This document shows positions 25,244-31,342 of a stretch of 31,342 nucleotides of DNA, in pieces (within the stretch, counting starts at the first letter, position 1; every line of letters starts with the position of its first letter). The notes beneath the pieces are model-generated. The model saw only the letters and a program-made list of their open reading frames with translations, had not been told where the DNA came from and did no database searches. Location of the stretch: positions 1-31,342 of the forward strand of contig CAJTZY010000016.1 of assembly GCA_910584085.1 (NCBI GenBank), read 5' to 3'. The translations under genes were made by a program, and so were the position numbers. Source of the DNA: an uncultured Bacilli bacterium. Lineage in GTDB: Bacteria; Bacillota_I; Bacilli_A; RF39; UBA660.

Positions 25244-25963
25244 CTATTCAAAATATTTTTTTACTGTATCTGTATATTCTCCATTATTTAAGTGAGTATA
25301 TATTGGAGGTAGAATTTTTAATCCTGGATTACCATTTTTACTACCTTCAATGAGCATTATATTTGCTTCCATATTTTCTTTTGGATATATGAATTGAACT
25401 TTTTTTGGTTCAATATTATTTCTTTTCATTTCTTCTACTACCTCAACAAATCTTTCTGGTCTATGAACAATAGCAATAAATCCATTATTTTTAAGTAATT
25501 TTTTTGCAATAGTAAAAAGCTCAGATAAATTTAATTTTACTTCATGTCTTGCTATTGTTTTATAATCATTCTTATTTATATTAGAAGTTTCCAAATATTT
25601 AAAAAATGGTGGATTACAAGTGATTATATCAAAAGAATCTGTTTCTATTTTTTTATAATAATTATTGATATCATCATTTATTATTATAATTTGATTCCCT
25701 TTATTATTTATTTTTACTGATTCCTGCGCAAGGTCAAAAACTTTCTTTTGTATTTCTACACCAGTTATTTTTGCATTCGTTTTTGTAGATAAAATAAGAG
25801 GTATAGGTGCATTCCCACAACCTATATCTAATATATTAGTTATTTTTTTATTAATAGTTACAAAGTTTGGAAGTAATACTGAATCTAATGAAAAGTTAAA
25901 CATTTCATTATCTTGCACTATTTTTAAATCTTTATATCCAAGTAAATAATTAGTTACTTTCAT
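25244..25963 (-). CDS. trmN6: tRNA1(Val) A37 N6-methyltransferase (TrmN6/YabB)
   Basis: SAM-dependent adenine N6-methyltransferase. 239 residues. Motif I DIGCGNAPIP begins at 46, the acidic ligand is in VEIQ, and the N6-methylase signature NPPFF is at 117-121. The family start NYLLGYKDLKIVQ and the end GLKILPPIYTHLNNGEYTD are also present. It overlaps ricT by 14 nt and rsmI by a few. In Bacillus subtilis this position is yabB, with yabA and yazA nearby; those two are missing here. Confidence 0.9.
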   Translation of the reverse strand: MKVTNYLLGYKDLKIVQDNEMFNFSLDSVLLPNFVTINKKITNILDIGCGNAPIPLILSTKTNAKITGVEIQKKVFDLAQESVKINNKGNQIIIINDDINNYYKKIETDSFDIITCNPPFFKYLETSNINKNDYKTIARHEVKLNLSELFTIAKKLLKNNGFIAIVHRPERFVEVVEEMKRNNIEPKKVQFIYPKENMEANIMLIEGSKNGNPGLKILPPIYTHLNNGEYTDTVKKYFE

Positions 25964-26741
25964 TTAAATCAACTTCCACAATTCCTTTTTCTTTAACATT
26001 AACCCTATATGTTTGTTTTAATGGGTCAACACTAATTACTTTTCCTTCTCCAGACTCAGTAACTATCATTTTACCTACTTTAGGAAGATTTTTAGATAAT
26101 TCTTTATAACATTCATCTTCATATTTTAGACAACATAAAAGTCTTCCACATACACCATTTATTTTAGTTGGATTAAGTGCAATATTTTGATTTTTTGCCA
26201 TATTTATAGATACTGAATCAAAATCGCATAAAAATTTAGAACAGCAAAGTTCTCTACCACAGGAACCATATCCTCCAACTTCTTTTGCTTTATCCCTGAC
26301 ACCAACTTGTCTAAGTTCTATCCTAGTTTTATAAATATTTGCCAAATCTTTCGCAAGTTTTCTAAAATCAACGCGATTGTCCGCTAAAAAAGTAAATAAC
26401 AATTGACTTCTATCAAATGTATAATTAGCAGATAATACCATCATATTTAAATTATATTTTTCAACTAATTCTTTACATTTTTTTAATGCATATCTTGATG
26501 ATTCGATATTTTTTTCATTTTTTTCCTTGTCATTCTTAGAGGCAATATGTACTACCTCGTTAAGAACAGTTTTTATTTTTGATGATTCTATATTTGTATT
26601 TTCTAACTCAACTGTACCAAATTGCAATCCTCTTTCTGTCTTTACTATAACATTTTGGCCTTTTTTCAATTTTAATCCATTTGGAGAAAAATAATAAATT
26701 TTACTGTTTTTATTGAGCATTATACCTACTATTTCTATCAT
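25950..26741 (-). CDS. ricT: PSP1-domain protein RicT (YaaT)
   Basis: Part of the RicA-RicF-RicT Y-complex, which carries Fe-S clusters and guides RNase Y maturation of mRNAs in Bacillus; the family also affects sporulation phosphorelay. 263 residues. MIEIVGIMLNKNSKIYYFSPN starts the protein. The PSP1 core contains SCGRELCCSKFLC and INGVCGRLLCCLKYE, the conserved cysteines that hold the clusters. It overlaps holB by ATGA (4 nt). Partner genes ricA and ricF are not in the window. Confidence 0.93.
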   Translation of the reverse strand: MIEIVGIMLNKNSKIYYFSPNGLKLKKGQNVIVKTERGLQFGTVELENTNIESSKIKTVLNEVVHIASKNDKEKNEKNIESSRYALKKCKELVEKYNLNMMVLSANYTFDRSQLLFTFLADNRVDFRKLAKDLANIYKTRIELRQVGVRDKAKEVGGYGSCGRELCCSKFLCDFDSVSINMAKNQNIALNPTKINGVCGRLLCCLKYEDECYKELSKNLPKVGKMIVTESGEGKVISVDPLKQTYRVNVKEKGIVEVDLNESN

Positions 26742-27703
26742 GAATTCTCACATCTTTCTAATTCTATTATTAACTTGTCCATTAGTAAATTACTATTTAT
26801 ATTAAATTTAATTTTTTCTCTTAAATCCATTATAACATTTATTTTACTAGTTATTTTGTCTAAATTATTTTTTTCATCTATTATTTTTAAATCATTTACA
26901 TAATCAGTAAATATTTCTATACTTCTGCTTAATTTAATATTTAAAATTTCTTTATAAAACAACAACATAATAGTAAAAGCACTATATATATCATCCTTTT
27001 CCTTAAAGTTATCATTCCATAATTTATTTATATATATTAAAGTATTTGCTTTATTATCTTCATAATATTTTATAAATTCTATTACTTTATCTAATTTTGT
27101 TTTGTTATTTTCATCAGATATATAATTTTGAATATCCTCTTTATTATTATTTATATAATGTGAAATTTTTTCAAATGTAGATAAATTGCCTAAATCTAAT
27201 TTATTTTTAAGAGATAAAACCTGACATCTAGATACTATTGTACTTAAAAGTTGATATATATTTTCTGTAAGTAATATTGCAATTATACCATCCTCTGGTT
27301 CTTCTAAAAATTTTAATAATGAATTTGATGAGGCAACATTTAACTTTTCAGCTTTATTTATTATATAAACTTTTTTATTTCCCAAAACTGATTTTTTAGA
27401 AAAGCCTAATTGTAATTCTTCTAATTGTGATTTTTTTATCCACTGTCCTTCTGGATCTATTATTTTAAGTTCAATAAATTCATTTTTATCTATATTTTCA
27501 CATTGGTGACAATTAATACAATTTAATGCATTACTATAATTATTAGGGCATAGTAAATATTTTGCAAATGATATTGCTAAATTAAGTGCTTTTGGATAGC
27601 CATTAGTTTCTATTAAATAAGCATGTGAATACCTATTATTTTTTACTGAATTAATCAATGTTTTATAAACTATTTCTTGTTCCAAACTAAAATCATCTAA
27701 CAT
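26738..27703 (-). CDS. holB: DNA polymerase III delta-prime subunit
   Basis: Clamp-loader subunit that opens the beta clamp with DnaX and delta. 321 residues. AAA+ fold with SHAYLIETNGYPKAL in the P-loop place: it lacks GKT, as delta-prime does, so it does not hydrolyse ATP. The zinc module has Cys52, Cys62, Cys65 and Cys68. Sensor region KLNVASSNSLLKFLEEPEDG and the SRCQ arginine-finger motif are present. AAAGGAGG sits directly after the bofA stop. In Bacillus, tmk lies between bofA and holB; here it does not. Confidence 0.93.
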   Translation of the reverse strand: MLDDFSLEQEIVYKTLINSVKNNRYSHAYLIETNGYPKALNLAISFAKYLLCPNNYSNALNCINCHQCENIDKNEFIELKIIDPEGQWIKKSQLEELQLGFSKKSVLGNKKVYIINKAEKLNVASSNSLLKFLEEPEDGIIAILLTENIYQLLSTIVSRCQVLSLKNKLDLGNLSTFEKISHYINNNKEDIQNYISDENNKTKLDKVIEFIKYYEDNKANTLIYINKLWNDNFKEKDDIYSAFTIMLLFYKEILNIKLSRSIEIFTDYVNDLKIIDEKNNLDKITSKINVIMDLREKIKFNINSNLLMDKLIIELERCENS

Positions 27704-27717
27704 ACTACTTACCTCCT

Positions 27718-27906
27718 TTAATAAATTAAAACCATTATAAATATAAGGCTTAATAATGCAGGAACACCAAGTAATGAAAGTGCTCCTACTGTAAATACAT
27801 TTATTGGTATTATTAATCCTATAGGTTGTACCAATAAATTATATCCATATAGTAAAAAAGAACTAATTATAATTCGTTTAATTATTTTAAACATAAGTTT
27901 TAACAT
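27718..27906 (-). CDS. bofA: pro-sigma-K processing inhibitor BofA family protein
   Basis: About 62 residues, strongly hydrophobic. A basic start is followed by two membrane segments (IIISSFLLYGYNLLVQPIG and VFTVGALSLLGVPALLSLIFIMVLIY). The PIGLIIPINVFTVGALSLLGVPALL segment matches the BofA family ending. In Bacillus subtilis the protein holds back SpoIVFB cleavage of pro-sigma-K at the forespore. I start at ATG 27906 after GGGTGGAC; an ATG at 27924 has no site. Its place after recR is the Bacillus order. The protein is shorter than the 87-residue B. subtilis one. Whether the host makes spores cannot be told from this window. Confidence 0.8.
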   Translation of the reverse strand: MLKLMFKIIKRIIISSFLLYGYNLLVQPIGLIIPINVFTVGALSLLGVPALLSLIFIMVLIY

Positions 27907-27944
27907 ATTGTCCACCCATTTCATATTATGTTTTAAATAATTAT

Positions 27945-28559
27945 TTATGAATTTTTATTAGTTGATATATCCATTCTATTTTCTAAAGCCATTTCTAATG
28001 TTAATGAATCTACATAATCTATTTCTGCTCCTATTGGTATACCATGAGCTATTTTAGAGATTTTAACATCTGTTGCTTCTAATAATTTAGATATATAAAG
28101 TGATGTTGTTTCTCCTTCTACACTTGGTTTAAGAGCTAATATTATTTCTTTTATTTCATCTTTTTTTACTCTCTCTATTAAACTAGAAAGATTTATATCC
28201 TCTGGATTTATACCATCTATTGGTGAGATTAATCCATCTAATACATGATAGTATCCATCAAAAATATTTAACTTTTCAAATAAAATAACATTTTTGGGTT
28301 CTTCTACTACACATAAAATACTTTTATTTCTACTATTATCTTTACAAATTTCACAAAGTTCTGATTCACTTAAATTATTGCATTTCTCACAACGTCTTAT
28401 TTTGTTTTTTGAATCCCTAAGTGAATTTGAAAATAAATCTATTATTTCTGAATCAATATCTAAAATTGATAGTGCGAGGCGTTCTGCAGTTTTCTCACCA
28501 ATTCCAGGTAATTTTTTAAAACATTCTATCAAATTTAAAATTGTACTTGGATATTTCAT
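27945..28559 (-). CDS. recR: recombination mediator RecR
   Basis: Forms a DNA-bound ring that works with RecO and RecF to load RecA at gaps. 204 residues, near the usual 198-204. Helix-hairpin-helix FKKLPGIGEKTAERLAL, zinc finger Cys57, Cys60, Cys69, Cys72, Toprim core ILCVVEEPKNVILFEKL with later YYHVLDGLISPIDGI, and the C-terminal ARGIP-like SKIAHGIPIGAEIDYVD. Its ATG overlaps the ybaB stop by one base (TAATG), so translation is coupled. Confidence 0.96.
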   Translation of the reverse strand: MKYPSTILNLIECFKKLPGIGEKTAERLALSILDIDSEIIDLFSNSLRDSKNKIRRCEKCNNLSESELCEICKDNSRNKSILCVVEEPKNVILFEKLNIFDGYYHVLDGLISPIDGINPEDINLSSLIERVKKDEIKEIILALKPSVEGETTSLYISKLLEATDVKISKIAHGIPIGAEIDYVDSLTLEMALENRMDISTNKNS

Positions 28560-28855
28560 TAAAACAATCCTGGCATTCCTTTAGTATATGCACCCATCTT
28601 AGATTCAGTTTCTTTATCTACTTGTTTAAATGCATCATTTATAGCTACCACTATCATATCTTGTAGTAATTCTATATCATCCTTATCTAATTCATCTGCA
28701 TTTATTTTTAAATCCATTAATTCTTTCTTACCATTTACAGTTGCTATTACAAGAGAAGATTTTCCTACAAATTCCATAGAATTAATTTTTTCCTGTGTCT
28801 CCATCATTTCTTTTTGTAATTTTTGTGCTTGCTTAAGCATTGCTTGCATATTCAT
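28559..28855 (-). CDS. ebfC: YbaB/EbfC nucleoid-associated protein
   Basis: Small dimeric DNA-binding protein of the nucleoid. 98 residues. MNMQAMLKQAQKLQKEMMETQEKI is the family start. The core VNGKKELMDLKINADELDKDD and DMIVVAINDAFKQVD follow, and the glycine/proline tail KGMPGLF ends the protein. GAGGG precedes the ATG. It lies between dnaX and recR, the conserved Bacillota order. Confidence 0.94.
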   Translation of the reverse strand: MNMQAMLKQAQKLQKEMMETQEKINSMEFVGKSSLVIATVNGKKELMDLKINADELDKDDIELLQDMIVVAINDAFKQVDKETESKMGAYTKGMPGLF

Positions 28856-28870
28856 GACTTTTCCCTCTTT

Positions 28871-30544
28871 CTAATTATATACAATCATATCTTCAAAGAT
28901 TTCTTCTATTTCATTGACCTTTGAAGTATTATTTGTATCACTATTTTTTAATTCATATATATCTTCTAAAGAAATAGACTCTTCTGCATATTGATACATA
29001 TTTGTCTTTAATTTCATATTTTTATTAAATTCAACTTTTATTGGTTCCCATTCTTCTTCAAAAACGGCTATAGGTTTGTACTGTTCATTAAATACTTTCA
29101 TCATAACTTTTTCTATATCTATCAATGATAAATTAAAATATTCTTCCAAATTTTTTGTTTTATACACAAATATTAAATTTTTATCACCCTTAGCCTTTAA
29201 TTCCCCATCTAAAACCAATGAAACTATTGGACTATAATCCGGATCCATTAAAAGTTCTTTAATATTTTCTAATTCTTCTTTAAATGTAATTAATTCTTTT
29301 TTATCAAATTTTGATAACGTATTGATAATTCTTAATTGTTTCAAATCATTTATTTTATTTTTAATACCTTCATTTATTTCTTTTTTCTCTACTGTTTTTT
29401 CTACCTTAATTTTTTTCTTTTCTTCTAAAATTTTAGGTTCCTCTATTTTTTCCACAATAACTTTTTTATCCTTTATTAATTCTATTATTTTTATTATTGC
29501 TAATTCAAATATTAATCTTATGTTATTATTATTTTTACTTGTCTTTATTGAATCAAGTAAGATATCAATTGACTTATATATTTGTTCCTCATTTATTAAA
29601 TTACATGTCTTAGCATACATTTGTTTTTCTTCTTCACTTTTAAAATAGTCAGAACTATTATAATATATTAAAGTATTCTTTAAATAGTCAATTATAGTTT
29701 CTAAAATTTTAGTTAAATTTTTTCCATCCTCATCATATTGTTCTATTAAATCAAATACATTATTCAATTCATTATTAAATAATTTTGTTAATAAATTATT
29801 TATTTCTACATTAGTTATCGTGCCATATACATCATGTACATCACTTACTGTTATTTGCTTGGTTGTATAAGATGTTAACTGATCAAGTAAACTTAGTGAA
29901 TCTCTCATCCCACCATCCGATAATTTTGCTATTAATTCTAATGCTTCAGATTCTATAGAAATATTTTCTTCTTTGCATATATAATTTAATCTCTTACTTA
30001 TTTCATTTATATTGATTTTTTTAAAATCATACCTTTGACATCTAGATAATATAGTTGATGGTATTTTATGTGGTTCTGTCGTAGCAAGTATAAATATAAT
30101 ATGTTTTGGAGGTTCTTCTAATGTTTTTAAAAGAGCATTAAATGCTGCCGTTGTTAACATATGTACCTCATCTATTATATAAACTTTATATTTACCAAAT
30201 GATGGTACTAAGCTTACTTTATCACGAAGTTCACGTATCTCATCTACACCATTATTTGAAGCAGCATCTATTTCAATTATATCAGTATTTTGTTTTTGAT
30301 TTATTTGTGTACAACTTACACATTTATTACAAGGTGTTATATTATCCAATGCTTCACAATTAACTATCTTAGCTAATATTTTAGCAATACTTGTTTTCCC
30401 TGTTCCTCTAGGACCAGTAAAAAGATAAGCATGCGTTATTTTATTATTCAATATACTATTAGTTAATGTTTTAATTATTACTTTTTGACCAACTACATCA
30501 TCAAATGTCTTTGGTCTATATTTTCTATATAAAGCTTGATACAT
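28871..30544 (-). CDS. dnaX: DNA polymerase III tau/gamma subunit
   Basis: Clamp-loader motor and scaffold of the replisome. 557 residues. Walker A GPRGTGKT (44-51), zinc Cys63, Cys72, Cys75, Cys78, Walker B with IIDEVH (123-128), LLKTLEEPPKH and SRCQRYDF are present. Domain III follows to about residue 360. A Lys/Glu-rich linker (365-395) and a short C-terminal region end the protein. A run of seven As spans codons 377-379 (EEKKKIK); slippage there would end translation a few codons later, giving a gamma-like short form. The start at 30544 has GAGGTGA; a TATAAT at 30568-30573 without a clear -35 may be its -10. Confidence 0.95.
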   Translation of the reverse strand: MYQALYRKYRPKTFDDVVGQKVIIKTLTNSILNNKITHAYLFTGPRGTGKTSIAKILAKIVNCEALDNITPCNKCVSCTQINQKQNTDIIEIDAASNNGVDEIRELRDKVSLVPSFGKYKVYIIDEVHMLTTAAFNALLKTLEEPPKHIIFILATTEPHKIPSTILSRCQRYDFKKININEISKRLNYICKEENISIESEALELIAKLSDGGMRDSLSLLDQLTSYTTKQITVSDVHDVYGTITNVEINNLLTKLFNNELNNVFDLIEQYDEDGKNLTKILETIIDYLKNTLIYYNSSDYFKSEEEKQMYAKTCNLINEEQIYKSIDILLDSIKTSKNNNNIRLIFELAIIKIIELIKDKKVIVEKIEEPKILEEKKKIKVEKTVEKKEINEGIKNKINDLKQLRIINTLSKFDKKELITFKEELENIKELLMDPDYSPIVSLVLDGELKAKGDKNLIFVYKTKNLEEYFNLSLIDIEKVMMKVFNEQYKPIAVFEEEWEPIKVEFNKNMKLKTNMYQYAEESISLEDIYELKNSDTNNTSKVNEIEEIFEDMIVYN

Positions 30545-30586
30545 ATTTCACCTCAAATCATAATAATATTATACACTTTAAACCTC

Positions 30587-30614
30587 AAAAAAAAAAGACA
30601 CTTACCTTCTTTTT
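30587..30614 (-). terminator. possible tadA terminator
   Basis: Minus strand: AAAAAGA, 9-nt loop, TCTTTTT with further Ts, around the tadA stop. The stem is only A-T rich, so this is weak. Confidence 0.35.
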
Positions 30615-31015
30615 TTAAAAAATAATTGTACCATTTTTTTACACTTTTCTGCACTTATTTGGGAAATAATCTTAATATTTTTTAAATTACTTGTATAACC
30701 ATAATTTTCATTTTTTACTCCATACACTATTTTTTTTATTCTAGATTGTTCTATTGCTCCACAACACATCATACATGGTTCCATTGTTACATATATTACA
30801 CAATCATCTAATCGCCAATTATGGAGTTTTTTGCATGCCTTTGATATAGCTAATATTTCTGCATGATTAATAACATTATTTTTATTTTCTTTTTTATTAT
30901 ATGCCTTAGATATTATTCTATTATTTTTTACAATTACAGCCCCTACTGGAACCTCATTATGCTTTAATGCTTTTTTTGCCTCATTGAGTGCAACTGACAT
31001 ATAATATTCATTCAT
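30602..31015 (-). CDS. tadA: tRNA adenosine(34) deaminase
   Basis: Converts wobble A34 to inosine in tRNA-Arg(ACG) and so lets one tRNA read three codons. 137 residues. Zinc and catalytic residues HAE (51-53) and PCMMC (80-84) in the cytidine-deaminase fold; EVPVGAVIV is the family's early strand. The end is short and basic (FFKKRR). ATATTGGAGG gives a strong site. It lies upstream of dnaX as in Bacillus, but the SRP RNA gene usually between them is absent. Confidence 0.95.
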   Translation of the reverse strand: MNEYYMSVALNEAKKALKHNEVPVGAVIVKNNRIISKAYNKKENKNNVINHAEILAISKACKKLHNWRLDDCVIYVTMEPCMMCCGAIEQSRIKKIVYGVKNENYGYTSNLKNIKIISQISAEKCKKMVQLFFKKRR

Positions 31016-31029
31016 TTTTATACCTCCAA

Positions 31030-31045
31030 TATTTCACGTGAAACA
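31030..31045. promoter_or_regulatory. parS site 1
   Basis: TATTTCACGTGAAACA, one mismatch to the Spo0J/ParB consensus TGTTTCACGTGAAACA. It lies right next to the tadA ribosome-binding site. Confidence 0.85.
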
Positions 31046-31062
31046 TATATAATTTTGAATAG

Positions 31063-31071
31063 TTATGCACA
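31063..31071 (+). other. DnaA-box-like 9-mer
   Basis: TTATGCACA fits the TTATNCACA consensus. Confidence 0.5.
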
Positions 31072-31090
31072 TATTTTTGTTAGTATTATG

Positions 31091-31099
31091 TTATACACA
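31091..31099 (+). other. DnaA-box-like 9-mer
   Basis: TTATACACA fits the TTATNCACA consensus, same orientation, 28 bp after the first box. Confidence 0.5.
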
Positions 31100-31207
31100 A
31101 TTTTTTGTTAATATCATGTTTTAAGTATATGCAAGTTTTAATTTAATATCTATTTTATTAGTAATATACCTACTTATAAATATATTCATTTTATTAATCT
31201 TACTCCA

Positions 31208-31223
31208 TGTTTCACGTGAAACA
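31208..31223. promoter_or_regulatory. parS site 2
   Basis: TGTTTCACGTGAAACA, exact consensus; the palindrome extends to 20 bp (31206-31225). Confidence 0.95.
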
Positions 31224-31322
31224 TGATTAACATATTCAAAGTAAATATGAAGTTTAATTAAACATTTACCTAACTATTAATTTATTTATTTATAAATATA
31301 CTTGTTTTATCATTTTATTCTA

Positions 31323-31338
31323 TGTTTCACGTGAAACA
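31323..31338. promoter_or_regulatory. parS site 3
   Basis: TGTTTCACGTGAAACA, exact consensus, 115 bp from site 2, with one more paired base on each side. Confidence 0.95.
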
Positions 31339-31342
31339 TGGT

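Larger units (their letters stand above)
31016..31342. other. gene-free region with parS sites and DnaA-like boxes
   Basis: No reading frame of note. The stretch carries three ParB-binding palindromes (listed separately) and two DnaA-box-like 9-mers on the same strand, within AT-rich DNA. It could be part of, or close to, the origin of replication. Confidence 0.6.

Noticed and set aside
30545..30601. SRP (scRNA/ffs) gene between tadA and dnaX as in Bacillus
   Set aside because: The gap is only 57 bases, too short for any SRP RNA.

Overview
This is chromosomal DNA from a very AT-rich, low-GC Gram-positive bacterium (Bacillota). The right half, read on the minus strand, keeps the classic Bacillus origin-proximal gene order: tadA, dnaX, ybaB/ebfC, recR, bofA, holB, ricT, trmN6, rsmI, then pth and mfd. 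Three ParB-binding parS palindromes and two DnaA-box-like 9-mers lie beyond tadA, which fits a place near the replication origin. ClpB lacks its N-domain and sits under a CIRCE element, an arrangement known from mycoplasmas, so a Mollicutes- or Erysipelotrichia-like member of the Bacilli is plausible. TGA is used as a stop (for example at holB/ricT and nrtR/rdgB), so this is not a TGA=Trp code. BofA hints at a sporulating ancestor. The lineage assignment is inference.

Layout: 1-812 holds a decayed gene and the clpB control region. clpB (813-2927, +) is the only plus-strand gene and converges on the rest across a two-way terminator. From 7753 down to 2965 runs a compact seven-gene operon: PnuC-type transporter, nucleoside 2-deoxyribosyltransferase, radical SAM enzyme, CYTH-thymidylate-kinase-like fusion, zinc-phospholipase-like protein, NrtR-like regulator and RdgB. 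A perfect inverted repeat sits between the -35 and -10 of its promoter. I read it as a self-regulated nucleoside or NAD-precursor salvage and nucleotide-cleaning module; it is the best candidate here for an undescribed system.

From 8003 to 13148, purA and an overlapping pair of large unknown genes are driven by two nearly identical promoters. Each promoter carries twin TATAGT-N7-ACTATA-type sites 41 bp apart. From 13262 to 18446 lie single-gene units, several with a clear terminator or promoter: an LRR/transglutaminase-like protein, a lone 2,4-diaminopentanoate-dehydrogenase-like enzyme, a Fic protein with direct-repeat operators, a small unknown protein and a lipoprotein.

From 18450 to 31015 is housekeeping: mfd, a membrane-anchored putative zinc metallopeptidase wedged between pth and mfd, then translation-quality, tRNA/rRNA modification and clamp-loader/repair genes, with 4-25 nt overlaps typical of translational coupling. 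No CRISPR array, tRNA, rRNA or insertion sequence was seen.
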